Shown: positions 18,734-28,328, counted from the first letter of the stretch. The stretch: 64,000 nt of DNA from Phyllobacterium pellucidum (GCF_013327855.1 NZ_JABUMX010000003.1:248001-312000), one strand, 5' to 3'. The notes: generated from the letters alone by a model not told the origin. A program made the numbers and translations.

Positions 18734-19935
18734 CGTACCTTTTGATCTGCGCTCCTGGCAAGGTTGGCCATGAGGGCGACGACGACGAGCAGACCGGCGA
18801 GCACCATATAGATCGGTCCGAACCCGGTCTTGCCGCCGACAAAACCGATTGCCGATGGCGCAACGAGTATCCCCGAATAACCCATGAGCGTAACCATGCT
18901 GAGGGCCACGCCTGATGACGTGCCCTGCTGGTTGCCGGCCGCCGAAAAGGCAATGGGCACCATGTTGGCAATGCCGAGGCCGGAAAAGGCAAAGGCGAGG
19001 ATGGCGATCCACGAGGTCGGCGCGATACTGGCAGCAAGCATTCCCGACGCGCCGATCAGCGCGGAAATGCGCAGCGTATTGACGGCACCGAAACGGTCAC
19101 GCACGCCATCGCCGAGAAAACGCATGATCGACATCGTTCCCGAAAACGCCGCAAATGCGAAGCCGGCCGTGGCGATATCGGCCCCGCGCTCCTGGCGCAG
19201 ATAGAGCGCTGCCCAATCCAGCACCGATCCTTCCGGAACCATGGAGAAGAGCGCCATCAAGCCGATAAGGTAGATCAAGGGATTGGTGGGGAACGTCAGC
19301 TTCTGCTTCTCATGCCTGACGGGCGCATCCTCGGTGATCATGAACCGGAAGGCAATGAGGCCGATCGCGATCGCGATGATCGTCACGACGACGGCATGCG
19401 CCAGATGTCCATGCGCTTCGATCAGGATGCCCCCAAGTCCGCCGCCGGCAAAGCCACCGAGGCTCCAGAAGCCGTGCGAGGACGACATGACGGCGCGGGA
19501 GAGTTTTTTCTCGACCTCCACCGCATTTGCATTCATCGCGACATCCATCCCGCCGATGACTGCGCCAAACAGAAACAGCGCCGGTGCGGCGCTTATCACG
19601 TTGGGCGCGAGGGCAACGAGAAGGAGCGAGAAGGAGCAGAATATGGCAAACCCCTTTATCACAGCACGCGATCCATGTTTTTCGATGAGGTAGCCGCACC
19701 AGGGCATCGAGGCTAGCGCCCCTATGCCGAACACCAGGATAAGAAGCCCAAGCGTGAACTCGCTGATGCCGAGTCGCGTCATGAACACCGGAATCTGCGG
19801 AGCCCAGCTGCCAACGAGGAAGCCATTGAAGAAAAACGCGCTGGCGACGGCCCAGCGGCCATAAACAGCTCTCCTGCGAAAGGTCGCGGCATCCATTGGG
19901 GCTTCACCGGTTGCAGATTGGGCTTGGACGGACAT
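18730..19935 (-). CDS. MFS transporter, YbjJ-like
   Basis: A transporter of about 401 residues with roughly 12 membrane segments. After a short polar N-terminus it reads FFFNGFLVGSWAPQIPVFMTRLG, and an MFS signature-like LIEKHGSRAVIKG follows TM2. The pattern resembles E. coli YbjJ and related FucP-like carriers of unknown substrate. It starts about 20 bases after a DeoR regulator gene, so the regulator probably controls it; DeoR regulators usually answer to sugar phosphates, which hints at a sugar or nucleoside substrate. The ATG at 19935 is favoured, with a GTG at 19944 as an alternative. The stop overlaps the patatin stop. Confidence 0.85.
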   Translation of the reverse strand: MSVQAQSATGEAPMDAATFRRRAVYGRWAVASAFFFNGFLVGSWAPQIPVFMTRLGISEFTLGLLILVFGIGALASMPWCGYLIEKHGSRAVIKGFAIFCSFSLLLVALAPNVISAAPALFLFGAVIGGMDVAMNANAVEVEKKLSRAVMSSSHGFWSLGGFAGGGLGGILIEAHGHLAHAVVVTIIAIAIGLIAFRFMITEDAPVRHEKQKLTFPTNPLIYLIGLMALFSMVPEGSVLDWAALYLRQERGADIATAGFAFAAFSGTMSIMRFLGDGVRDRFGAVNTLRISALIGASGMLAASIAPTSWIAILAFAFSGLGIANMVPIAFSAAGNQQGTSSGVALSMVTLMGYSGILVAPSAIGFVGGKTGFGPIYMVLAGLLVVVALMANLARSADQKVR

Positions 19936-19954
19936 TGAATTCACTCACATAAAA

Positions 19955-20737
19955 TCAGGCTTGTTTATCGGCGGCAACGATCACGTCGACACCAGCACCG
20001 CCTATGCGATCAAGGATCGAGGGGTCGGCCGTGGTATCGGTGACAAGGGTGGATATAAGGGCTATCGGCCCGATGGCGAACGGACCCCGCTTCACCAGCT
20101 TGTCGCTGGTTGCCAACAGCAGGACTTCGTTGCTCGCCTCGGCAAAGGCCAGTTTCATGCGCGCATCATCATAATTTTCGGCTCGCAGCATCAGGCTTTC
20201 ATCGACAGCGCAGGCGCCAAGCACGCAGTAGTCGATGCGCATCGATTGAACTTCGGCCAGCGTCGATTGGCTGATCACGCTGCGCGTCAGCCGGTTCAAG
20301 GTTCCGCCAAGCAATATAACCTCGCAAAGCGGATGATCGAGCGCCGCGACCGCGATATCCGGTGCACTCGTGATGATGCAGGCTCTGAAATCGGCAGGAA
20401 GGGCGCGCACGAATTCGAGAACCGTCGTGCTGGAATCAAGCACCATCGTTGCATCGGGCGGAATAAGCGCTGCCGCTGCCCGGGCTATCGCCTTTTTCCC
20501 GGCAGTCTCTTCGCGCGCGCGTTGCTGGAAACTTCTCGGTCCCGTTCTGCTGCGTGCTGCCCCGCCATGAAAGCGCTGAACGAGGCCCTGATCCGCCAGT
20601 TCGCGCAGGTCACGACGTATGGAATCTTCTGAGACGCCGAACTCCGACGCAATCATGTTGGCGAGCACACGACCGTTCTCGTTGATCCGCCGCAGGATCA
20701 TGCTTTTGCGTTCGTCCGGGGATAGATCTTTCAGCAA
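19955..20737 (-). CDS. DeoR/GlpR family transcription regulator
   Basis: A 260-residue DeoR-type repressor. The N-terminal helix-turn-helix is clear (ANMIASEFGVSEDSIRRDLRELADQGLVQRFHGGA), and the sugar-phosphate-binding domain follows with TMVLDSSTTVLEFVRAL and VILLGGTLNRLTRS. The start is TTG, supported by GGAGGA six bases upstream and by family length. It is transcribed into the MFS gene, and its upstream region carries two perfect palindromes that are good operator candidates. The inducer is not known. Confidence 0.92.
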   Translation of the reverse strand: MLKDLSPDERKSMILRRINENGRVLANMIASEFGVSEDSIRRDLRELADQGLVQRFHGGAARSRTGPRSFQQRAREETAGKKAIARAAAALIPPDATMVLDSSTTVLEFVRALPADFRACIITSAPDIAVAALDHPLCEVILLGGTLNRLTRSVISQSTLAEVQSMRIDYCVLGACAVDESLMLRAENYDDARMKLAFAEASNEVLLLATSDKLVKRGPFAIGPIALISTLVTDTTADPSILDRIGGAGVDVIVAADKQA

Positions 20738-20771
20738 CGATGTTCCTCCATTGCATCCTTCTATCCGATAA

Positions 20772-20811
20772 TGCCGATATCGGCAACATCAATTGCACAT
20801 TTATGCATAAA
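20772..20811. promoter_or_regulatory. Two perfect palindromes upstream of the deoR-type gene
   Basis: TGCCGATATCGGCA (20772-20785) and TTTATGCATAAA (20800-20811) lie 35 to 75 bases before the regulator start. Both are perfect inverted repeats in an otherwise plain intergenic region, so either could be the operator of the DeoR-type repressor. Confidence 0.45.
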
Positions 20812-20842
20812 CACGCACTCTGGGGCGCATCCATTTGCAACA

Positions 20843-20860
20843 AAGGCCCCGTTTGGGGCC
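20843..20860 (-). terminator. Terminator-like hairpin after pyc
   Basis: A GGCCCC/GGGGCC stem with a 4-base loop lies 30 bases past the pyc stop. In the direction of pyc transcription the hairpin ends in TTTG, a weak T-tract. Confidence 0.6.
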
Positions 20861-20889
20861 CTTGAACGTTCCGCTAAAGAGAAACGGGC

Positions 20890-23800
20890 CTATTCGTAGA
20901 CCACCAAAAGGTCCTTGGCGTCGATCTGGTCGCCGGCACGGACAAGAACTTCGGCGACGGTGCCGTCGCGCTCGGCGCGCAACGCCGTTTCCATCTTCAT
21001 TGCTTCGATGGACAGCAATACGTCCCCGGCATTGATCTTCTGCCCCGGAGCGATGCCGACCGTCGATACGATACCCGGCATTGGCGCGCCGACATGCTTG
21101 TCATTGCCGAGTTCCGCTTTGCGGCGGACGCCCGCTCCACCCGCGGCGCGCGTGCGATCGGGCACCTTGACCCGGCGTGGCTGGCCGTTGAGTTCGAAGA
21201 AGACCGTGCACATGCCCTTGTCGTCGGCCTCGCCCATGGCAAGGTTGCGCACGACCAATGTCTTGCCGCGTTCGATATCGAGGAACACCTCTTCCTCCTG
21301 CGCCAGCCCATAGAAATAGACATGGGTCGGCAGGACGCTCGTCGGCCCATAGGTATCGTGCGTGGTGGCAAAGTCGGTAAATACCTTCGGATACATAAGA
21401 TAGGAGGCAAACTCCTGGTCGGTGATCTTGCGTTCGAGCTTGGTTTCGATGTCGTTGCGTTCCGCCTCGAGATCCGCCGGCGCGAGCAGCGCGCCCGGTC
21501 GTTCGGTGAATGGCTTCTCGTCCTTCAAAACCTTCTTCTGGATCTCCTTGGGCCAACCCTTTGGCGGCTGGCCAAGGTCGCCGCGCATCATGGAGACGAC
21601 CGAATCCGGGAAGGCGATGTCCTTGCCGGGGTTCTTGACGTCCGCGACCGACAGATCCTGGCTCACCATCATCAGCGCCATGTCGCCCACGACCTTCGAC
21701 GACGGCGTCACTTTGACAATGTCGCCGAACATCTGGTTGACGTCGGCATAGGCCTGCGCCACCTCGTGCCAGCGGGTTTCGAGACCGAGCGACCGGGCCT
21801 GCTCCTTCAGGTTGGTGAACTGGCCGCCAGGCATTTCGTGCAGATAGACTTCCGAAGCCGGTCCTTTGAGATCACTTTCGAATGCCGCGTACTGGGTGCG
21901 CACCGCCTCCCAGTAGAAGGAAATACGGCGAATCCATTCAGGATCGAGGCCGGGATCGCGCTCCGTGCCCTTCAACGCTTCAACGATGGAACCGAGACAA
22001 GGCTGCGAGGTATTGCCGGAGAGTGAATCCATGGCGGCATCGACCACATCGACCCCCGCGTCGACGGCAGCAAGGACCGTCGCGGCCGCGATCCCCGATG
22101 TGTCGTGCGTATGGAAATGCAGCGGCAGATCGGTTGCTTCCCGCAGCGCCTTGAACAGAACCTTGGCTGCAGCAGGTTTCAGTAGCCCGGCCATGTCCTT
22201 GACGGCGATGATATGAGCGCCCGCTTTCTCGACCTCGCGGGCAAGATCGACATAATATTTGAGATCATATTTCGGCCGCGCCGAGTTGAGAATGTCGCCA
22301 GTGTAGCAGATCGCCGCTTCGCAGAGCTTGTTCTCATCGATGACCGCATCCATGCTGACGCGCATGTTTTCGACCCAGTTCAGGCTGTCGAAGACACGGA
22401 ATACGTCGATACCGCCGCGCGCCGCCTGGCTTACGAAATATTTGACGACATTATCCGGATAGCTCTTGTAGCCGACGCCATTCGCGCCGCGCAAAAGCAT
22501 CTGCAACAGGATGTTGGGCGCGCGCTCGCGAATTTCCGCCAACCGCTCCCACGGATCCTCCGTCAGGAAGCGCATCGCAACGTCGAAGGTCGCCCCGCCC
22601 CAGCATTCGAGCGAGAACAATTGCGGGAGCGCGCGCGCGTAGGTTCCGGCGACGCGGGCGATGTCATAGGTGCGCATGCGTGTCGCCAGCAGCGACTGGT
22701 GCCCGTCCCGCATGGTCGTATCGGTGACGAGCACGCGCTCTTCATTGCGCATCCACTCAGCGAACTTCTTTGGTCCAAGCTGGTCCAGCAACTGCTTGGT
22801 GCCGTCTGGAATCGACGCTTCAATGAAGGGGACGCGCGGGAGCGCCGCTTCCTTCGGCGGGGTGGCGCGACCCTTGGTTTCCGGATGCCCGTTGATCGTC
22901 ACATCGGCAAGGTAGGTCAAGAGTTTGGTGGCGCGGTCCTGCCGCTTCACCTGCGCAAAGAGTTCCGGCGTCGTGTCGATGAACTTCGTCGTGTAGGAAT
23001 TGTCGGTGAACTTCGGATGCGTGATGATGGCTTCAAGGAAGGTCAGGTTCGTTGCAACGCCGCGAATACGAAACTCGCGCAAGGCGCGGTGCATGCGGTG
23101 GATGGTCTCTTCGGCCGTCGGTGACCAGGCAGTGATCTTTTCGAGAAGCGGATCATAAAAGCGGGTGATGACAGCGCCCGAATAGGCTGTGCCGCCGTCG
23201 AGGCGAATGCCGAAACCCGTCGCCCCGCGATAGGCTGTGATGCGGCCATAATCGGGAATGAAATTCTGCTCGGGATCCTCGGTGGTGATACGGCACTGCA
23301 AGGCGTGGCCGTTGAGCCTGATGTCCTTTTGTGCCGGCACACCCGATTCGGGCGTTCCGATGGTCGCGCCTTCGAGGATGCGGATCTGCGCCTTGACGAT
23401 GTCGATCCCGGTCACTTCCTCCGTCACCGTGTGTTCGACCTGGATGCGCGGATTGACCTCGATGAAATAGAACGAGCCTGTATCGGAATCCATCAGGAAC
23501 TCGATCGTTCCGGCTCCGATATAATTTGTCGATTTGGCGATCTTCAGGCCGTAATCGCAGATTTCCTTGCGCTGCGCCTCGTTGAGGTAGGGCGCCGGGG
23601 CGCGTTCCACCACTTTCTGGTTGCGGCGCTGGATGGAACAGTCGCGCTCGAAGAGGTGCACCGCATTGCCGTGCGTATCGCCGAGGATCTGCACCTCGAC
23701 ATGGCGCGCGCGCTCAACGAGCTTTTCGAGATAGACTTCATCCTTGCCGAACGCGGCCTTGGCCTCGCGCTTGCCCTCGGTGACCTCCCGGGCAATATCT

Positions 23801-24348
23801 TCCGGCTTGAAGATAGCCCGCATGCCGCGCCCGCCGCCGCCCCATGACGCCTTGAGCATCACAGGATAGCCGATCTTCTCGGCGAGCCGTTTGACCTCTT
23901 CCATGTCGTCAGGAAGCGGATCGGTGGCCGGCACGACAGGAACGCCGATCTCGATCGCGAGGTTGCGCGCGGCGACCTTGTTGCCAAGCCGGCGCATGGT
24001 TTCAGGCTTGGGCCCGATAAAGATGATACCCGCCTCGGCGCAGGCTTCGGCAAACTCCGGGCTTTCCGAAAGCAGGCCATAACCGGGATGAATTGCGTCG
24101 GCTCCAGAAAGCTTGGCGACGCGGATGATTTCCTCGATCGAGAGATAGCTTTCGATCGGCCCCATATCCTTGGCAAGATGCGGTCCACGCCCCACCTGGT
24201 AGGATTCGTCCGCCTTGAAGCGATGCAGCGCAAGCTTGTCCTCTTCCGCCCAAATCGCCACGGTTTTCATGCCGAGTTCATTGGCAGCGCGAAACACGCG
24301 GATCGCGATTTCCGAACGATTGGCGACGAGGATTTTCTTGATAGGCAA
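20890..24348 (-). CDS. pyc: Pyruvate carboxylase
   Basis: A 1152-residue single-chain biotin enzyme that converts pyruvate to oxaloacetate, the main anaplerotic step in rhizobia. Domains in order: biotin carboxylase (residues 1-460, KILVANRSEIAIRVFRAANELG, ATP grasp KASWGGGGRGMRAI), carboxyltransferase (about 540-810, TTMRDGHQSLLATRMRTYD, with FHTHDTSG), allosteric/tetramerisation part, and the C-terminal biotin carrier with Lys1118 in EAMKMETA. All family segments are present and length is normal. It stands alone with its own gaps on both sides. Confidence 0.97.
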   Translation of the reverse strand: MPIKKILVANRSEIAIRVFRAANELGMKTVAIWAEEDKLALHRFKADESYQVGRGPHLAKDMGPIESYLSIEEIIRVAKLSGADAIHPGYGLLSESPEFAEACAEAGIIFIGPKPETMRRLGNKVAARNLAIEIGVPVVPATDPLPDDMEEVKRLAEKIGYPVMLKASWGGGGRGMRAIFKPEDIAREVTEGKREAKAAFGKDEVYLEKLVERARHVEVQILGDTHGNAVHLFERDCSIQRRNQKVVERAPAPYLNEAQRKEICDYGLKIAKSTNYIGAGTIEFLMDSDTGSFYFIEVNPRIQVEHTVTEEVTGIDIVKAQIRILEGATIGTPESGVPAQKDIRLNGHALQCRITTEDPEQNFIPDYGRITAYRGATGFGIRLDGGTAYSGAVITRFYDPLLEKITAWSPTAEETIHRMHRALREFRIRGVATNLTFLEAIITHPKFTDNSYTTKFIDTTPELFAQVKRQDRATKLLTYLADVTINGHPETKGRATPPKEAALPRVPFIEASIPDGTKQLLDQLGPKKFAEWMRNEERVLVTDTTMRDGHQSLLATRMRTYDIARVAGTYARALPQLFSLECWGGATFDVAMRFLTEDPWERLAEIRERAPNILLQMLLRGANGVGYKSYPDNVVKYFVSQAARGGIDVFRVFDSLNWVENMRVSMDAVIDENKLCEAAICYTGDILNSARPKYDLKYYVDLAREVEKAGAHIIAVKDMAGLLKPAAAKVLFKALREATDLPLHFHTHDTSGIAAATVLAAVDAGVDVVDAAMDSLSGNTSQPCLGSIVEALKGTERDPGLDPEWIRRISFYWEAVRTQYAAFESDLKGPASEVYLHEMPGGQFTNLKEQARSLGLETRWHEVAQAYADVNQMFGDIVKVTPSSKVVGDMALMMVSQDLSVADVKNPGKDIAFPDSVVSMMRGDLGQPPKGWPKEIQKKVLKDEKPFTERPGALLAPADLEAERNDIETKLERKITDQEFASYLMYPKVFTDFATTHDTYGPTSVLPTHVYFYGLAQEEEVFLDIERGKTLVVRNLAMGEADDKGMCTVFFELNGQPRRVKVPDRTRAAGGAGVRRKAELGNDKHVGAPMPGIVSTVGIAPGQKINAGDVLLSIEAMKMETALRAERDGTVAEVLVRAGDQIDAKDLLVVYE

Positions 24349-24462
24349 GACCGCAACTCCGAATATGAACTAAAGTAGTTTTGGTTTGGCGCGCTTATCT
24401 GGCTAGATTGCTGCACTGCAAACAACGCATATTGACCATAAGAAATCGAAATGTCCAACAGC

Positions 24463-24488
24463 AAAATGCCCGGCGCAAGGCCGGGCAT
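24463..24488 (-). terminator. Intrinsic terminator after livJ
   Basis: An 8-base stem ATGCCCGG/CCGGGCAT with a 7-base loop ends in TTTTGC on the minus strand, 27 bases past the livJ stop. Confidence 0.85.
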
Positions 24489-24514
24489 CCGCTTAGGCAA
24501 TCATGCAAGAAGGC

Positions 24515-25630
24515 TTACTGCTGGAAGTAGCTGTACTTGCCGTCTTCGCCCTTCTTCCACTCGTACATGACGTAGCCTGGAAGCTTCGGGTCACCCTTTT
24601 CGTCAAAGGCGATGTCGCCGAGAACGGTCTTGAATGGACCCTTTTCCTTCATCACCTTGGCAACGGCTTCAGGATCGTTCGATCCGGCAGCCTTCGCTGC
24701 GTCGGCGATGACCTGAGCTGCAGCATAGGAATAGAGGGTGTAAGCTTCCGGTTCGAAGCCCTGCTTACGGAATTTCTCGACGAGTTCCTTGTTGGCAGGG
24801 TTCTTGCTCGGATCGGGACCGAAGGTGTTCAGCGTGCCTGCAACTGCGTCGCCAGCGATCGAAGCGAGTTCGTTCGAAACGATACCGTCACCGGAGATGA
24901 ACTGAACCTTGAGGCCCTGGTCGGCGAGCTGGCGCATGATCAGGCCGGCTTCGGTGTGAAGACCACCCCAGTAAAGAACGGTTACGCCCGATTCCTTTGC
25001 CTTGGCGATCAGCGCGGAGAAGTCCTTGTCGCCGACGTTGACGCCTTCGTACATGGCTTCCTTGACGCCCTTGGCATTCAAGGTCTTCTTGGTTTCGTCA
25101 GCAAGACCCTGGCCATAAGGCGTCTTGTCGTGCACGACGGCAACCTTGGCGTCCTTGAACTTCTCGGCAATGAACGTGCCGGCTACCACACCCTGCTGGT
25201 CGTCGCGACCGCAAGTACGGAAGGTGTTCCAGAGGCCGCGCTCGGTGAAGACCGGGTTGGTCGCGGCAGGCGTGATCTCGAGGATGCCGTTTTCAGCATA
25301 GACTTCAGATGCGGGGATCGAAACGCCCGAATTGAAGTGGCCGATAACGAACTTTACGCCGTCAGCAACGAACTTGTTGGCAACCGAAATGCCCTGCTTC
25401 GGATCGGAAACGTCGTCACCGAGCGAAAGCTTGACCTGTTCGCCGTTGATGCCGCCCGCAGCATTGATCTCGGCAATGGCAGCCTCAGCGCCCTTCTGCA
25501 GCTGAGCGCCGAATGCAGCGTTCGGGCCGGTCAACGGACCGCCGACGCCGATCAACAGATCAGCATAGGCATGACCGCTCAAAGCGAGCATTGCAGCGAG
25601 TGCAACGCCCGAGAACAGTGATTTCTTCAT
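24515..25630 (-). CDS. livJ: Branched-chain amino acid ABC transporter substrate-binding protein
   Basis: A 371-residue periplasmic binding protein of the Leu/Ile/Val type. A signal peptide ([20 protein letters not shown], cut near AYA-D) is followed by [27 protein letters not shown], the usual start of the mature protein. The ATG at 25630 is chosen over a longer frame because it starts the signal peptide and has GGGAG upstream. It is the last gene of the liv run, separated from the DUF6867 gene by 127 bases. In such operons the binding protein may have extra promoters because it is needed in excess. Exact ligand specificity cannot be read from the sequence. Confidence 0.93.
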   Translation of the reverse strand: MKKSLFSGVALAAMLALSGHAYADLLIGVGGPLTGPNAAFGAQLQKGAEAAIAEINAAGGINGEQVKLSLGDDVSDPKQGISVANKFVADGVKFVIGHFNSGVSIPASEVYAENGILEITPAATNPVFTERGLWNTFRTCGRDDQQGVVAGTFIAEKFKDAKVAVVHDKTPYGQGLADETKKTLNAKGVKEAMYEGVNVGDKDFSALIAKAKESGVTVLYWGGLHTEAGLIMRQLADQGLKVQFISGDGIVSNELASIAGDAVAGTLNTFGPDPSKNPANKELVEKFRKQGFEPEAYTLYSYAAAQVIADAAKAAGSNDPEAVAKVMKEKGPFKTVLGDIAFDEKGDPKLPGYVMYEWKKGEDGKYSYFQQ

Positions 25631-25757
25631 TTGAAAACTCCCATTTTCTAAGTATTTACTAAACCCCTCGCGATGACCCGTTTTCATCGCTTGAAGCGCA
25701 CATTTGCCGATTTCCCGGCGGTTGTCACGCTGATTCATTTCGCATCAGCGAGATTGG

Positions 25758-26111
25758 TTAGGCTCCCGTTTTTTCCTTCCATGAAAATGGAGAAACTTTT
25801 TCGTAGAGCCAGAAATATTGACCTATCATTTGGTTGGTACGGGTGTAGCGATAGCCCAACGTCCCGAAGATGATCAGGACAATCGTATCGACCACATAAT
25901 AATGCAGCGTCAGCATCGTGCCGCCGAACAGGGCGAAGTGGATGAACCTGACGGCGATGCCGAGCAGCAGCATGTAGAAGACGAGGAAGGCAATCGGACG
26001 CCAGGTCTTGGCGCAGGCCCGTCCCGCCATCCAGGCCGCCCAGCCCCCCATGACGCAGGTGACGAGCAGGAACAGAAAGATGGACGGTTCTTCGTAAAGT
26101 ATGCCTTGCAT
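25758..26111 (-). CDS. DUF6867 family membrane protein in the liv operon
   Basis: A 117-residue protein with three predicted membrane segments (about residues 9-30, 40-60 and 65-86), ending in a charged tail (WLYEKVSPFSWKEKTGA). It starts MQGILYEEPSIFLFLLVTCV. The frame is open upstream into livF, but the ATG at 26111 has AAGGAG at good spacing. It lies 46 bases after livF and before livJ, all in the same direction. The family is seen mainly in liv operons of Hyphomicrobiales, so it may be a small accessory subunit of this transporter. No function is known. Confidence 0.8.
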   Translation of the reverse strand: MQGILYEEPSIFLFLLVTCVMGGWAAWMAGRACAKTWRPIAFLVFYMLLLGIAVRFIHFALFGGTMLTLHYYVVDTIVLIIFGTLGYRYTRTNQMIGQYFWLYEKVSPFSWKEKTGA

Positions 26112-26157
26112 GGCATTATTCTCCTTGGGCCTCGCCGTCTGTGGAGGCCCTACTTGT

Positions 26158-26889
26158 TCAGTGACGACCGCCTTCGAGATAAGCGGCACGCACTTCCGGA
26201 TTGGCAAGAAGGTCGGCGCTCGAACCGCTCATCGTTACGATGCCGTTGACCATCACATAGCCACGGTCCGCGAGCTTCAAGGCGCCGAACGCATTCTGTT
26301 CGACCAGGAACACGGTCAGGCCCGTATTCTTGTTCAGTTCCTTGATGGCTTCGAAAATGTGTTTGATGATCAACGGCGCGAGACCGAGCGATGGCTCATC
26401 GAGCAGAAGCAACCGGGGACGCGCCATCAGCGCGCGGCCGATCGCCAGCATTTGCTGTTCGCCGCCGGAAAGTGTACCGCCGCGCTGGTTGATGCGCTCC
26501 TTGAGACGCGGGAACAGGTCGAAGACCATGCGCGAGTCTTCGTCGAAAAATTTGAGATTATCGAGGCTCGCGCCCATTTGCAGGTTTTCCTGCACGGTCA
26601 TGCGCGGAAAGATGCGGCGTCCTTCCGGCGATTGCGCGATGCGCAGGCGCGCGATCTCATGTGTCGGCAACTGTGTGATATCCGTGCCGTCAAAGACGAT
26701 GCGGCCGGTGCGGGCGCGCGGCATGCCGAAGATCGTCATCATCAGCGTTGATTTGCCTGCGCCATTGGCGCCGATCAGCGTGACAATCTCACCGGGATTG
26801 GCATGAACGGTTACACCGCTCAGCGCACGGATATTGCCGTAATAGGTCTCGACATTCTCGATGCTGAGAAGGGCCTGGTTCTGCGACAT
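26158..26889 (-). CDS. livF: Branched-chain amino acid ABC transporter ATPase LivF
   Basis: A 243-residue ABC ATPase. Walker A is GANGAGKST (residues 38-46), the signature is LSGGEQQMLAIGRAL, Walker B LLLLDEPSLGLAP, and the switch histidine position is occupied by Q in VFLVEQNAFGA, as usual for LivF. It pairs with LivG to drive uptake by LivH and LivM. Its ATG overlaps the livG stop by one base (TAATG), so the two are translationally coupled. Confidence 0.95.
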   Translation of the reverse strand: MSQNQALLSIENVETYYGNIRALSGVTVHANPGEIVTLIGANGAGKSTLMMTIFGMPRARTGRIVFDGTDITQLPTHEIARLRIAQSPEGRRIFPRMTVQENLQMGASLDNLKFFDEDSRMVFDLFPRLKERINQRGGTLSGGEQQMLAIGRALMARPRLLLLDEPSLGLAPLIIKHIFEAIKELNKNTGLTVFLVEQNAFGALKLADRGYVMVNGIVTMSGSSADLLANPEVRAAYLEGGRH

Positions 26890-28328
26890 TACTTAGCCCC
26901 TCCGGTCTTCTTGGGCGCCGGTTTAGCCTGGCTTTCCTTTGCCAGTGTCTTGGCCTGGCCGATCCAGTCTTCACGGGCAATCCGCCCGTCGAAAGCGAGA
27001 TAGGCTTCGGCGGCAATGATATCGGCTTTCTTCCATGCGGCGATCTGATCGAAATGGAAGATGCCGTGTTCGTTGAGCTTGCGCTCGTTGACCGGACCTA
27101 TGCCCTTGATCAGGATCAGCTTGTCGGCCTTGCCGCCGCGCGGTTCGGCCAGTGCATTGGCTGTCGCCCCTGCCTTGATGCCAGCGGCTTTCGCCGGCGA
27201 CGCCGGTTTAGGCGCCGTAGTCTTCGGCGACTCCGGTTTAGGCGCCGTCTTCGGCGACTCCGGTTTAGGAGCCGCAGCCTTTGGAGAGGCCGGTTTGGGC
27301 GCCGCAGTCTTCGCTGACACCTTGCGGGTGGCGGCAGCTTTTGCTGGTGCCGTCTCAAGCAGCGTGTTGGCCGGAATGAGTTCCACCGGCTGAGCATCGG
27401 GATGCGTCTCGACGATCTCGTGCAGTGCTTCTGAAGAAAGCAAATCGACAGCGGCCGTGATGTCGTCGACGCCCGCTTCTTCCGCCTTCTCGATCAGTTC
27501 GACCACTTCCTCGTCTTCGACGCCGAGATAGGCGGCGATGACCTTCGGATCATTCTTGACGGTCTCGGGCGTGCCATCGGAAATCTTGGTACCGTATTCG
27601 AGAACGACAACATGGTCGGAAATTTCCATCACCACGGACATGTCGTGCTCGATAAGCAGGATCGACGTTCCCGTATCGGCGCGGATATCGAGGAGCAACT
27701 TGTTGAGTTCCGCCGATTCACGCGCATTCAGGCCCGCTGCTGGCTCGTCGAGGCAAAGAAGCTCCGGCCCGGTGCACATGGCACGGGCAATCTCCAGCCG
27801 GCGCTGCGCCCCGTAGGGCAGATCACCGGCAGGATCGTCCGCCCGGCTGACGAGATTGATCTTCTCCAGCCAGTAGCGGGCCTTCTCGATCGCTTCCGCG
27901 GCCGCTTTTTTGTAGGTCGGGAAGCCGAGGAGGCCGAGGACAGTGAAGCCCGAGGAAAGCATCAGCGGATTGTGCTGCGCAACCAGGAGGTTTTCGAGCA
28001 CCGTCAGGCCCGAGAACAGGCGGATGTTCTGGAACGTCCTGGCCACCTTTGCCCGCTTGGTGATGACATGATCGGCCATGCGTTCGAGAAGATACTCCTC
28101 GCCGTTCTGGCGCGTCAGCGTCAACATGCCTTCGGTCGGCTTGTAGAAGCCGGTGATGCAGTTGAACACCGTCGTCTTGCCGGCACCATTGGGGCCGATG
28201 AGGGCCGTGATCGCACCGCGCTTGGCTTCGAAGTTGAGATCGTTGATGGCGATAAGGCCACCGAATTTCATTGAGAGACGTTCAACACGCAGGATTGCGC
28301 TGGTATTTTTCTGCACTTCCGAAACCAT
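26889..28328 (-). CDS. livG: LivG ATPase with C-terminal helix-hairpin-helix extension
   Basis: A 479-residue protein; ordinary LivG proteins have about 255-290 residues. The ATPase domain fills residues 12-270: Walker A GPNGAGKT (45-52), a signature-like LPYGAQRRLEIARAM (170-184), Walker B LCLDEPAAGLN (191-201) and His228. After an acidic linker (270-320) comes a Lys/Pro/Ala-rich segment with repeats of the type APKPxSPK (341-382). The end (402-464) is a helix-hairpin-helix-like module, with LILIKGIGPVNERKLNEHGI and GIFHFDQIAAWKKADI. That module is known in Hyphomicrobiales at the ends of NuoE and ribosomal L21. The start overlaps the livM stop (TGATG). The ATPase role is secure; the tail role is unknown. 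Confidence 0.92.
   Translation of the reverse strand: MVSEVQKNTSAILRVERLSMKFGGLIAINDLNFEAKRGAITALIGPNGAGKTTVFNCITGFYKPTEGMLTLTRQNGEEYLLERMADHVITKRAKVARTFQNIRLFSGLTVLENLLVAQHNPLMLSSGFTVLGLLGFPTYKKAAAEAIEKARYWLEKINLVSRADDPAGDLPYGAQRRLEIARAMCTGPELLCLDEPAAGLNARESAELNKLLLDIRADTGTSILLIEHDMSVVMEISDHVVVLEYGTKISDGTPETVKNDPKVIAAYLGVEDEEVVELIEKAEEAGVDDITAAVDLLSSEALHEIVETHPDAQPVELIPANTLLETAPAKAAATRKVSAKTAAPKPASPKAAAPKPESPKTAPKPESPKTTAPKPASPAKAAGIKAGATANALAEPRGGKADKLILIKGIGPVNERKLNEHGIFHFDQIAAWKKADIIAAEAYLAFDGRIAREDWIGQAKTLAKESQAKPAPKKTGGAK
27190..27320 (-). repeat. Degenerate about 27-30-base tandem repeats within livG
   Basis: Four to five imperfect copies of a unit like GGCGACTCCGGTTTAGGCGC encode the APKPxSPK repeats of the LivG linker. 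Copy number is likely to vary by slippage between strains without breaking frame, since unit lengths are multiples of three. Confidence 0.7.
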
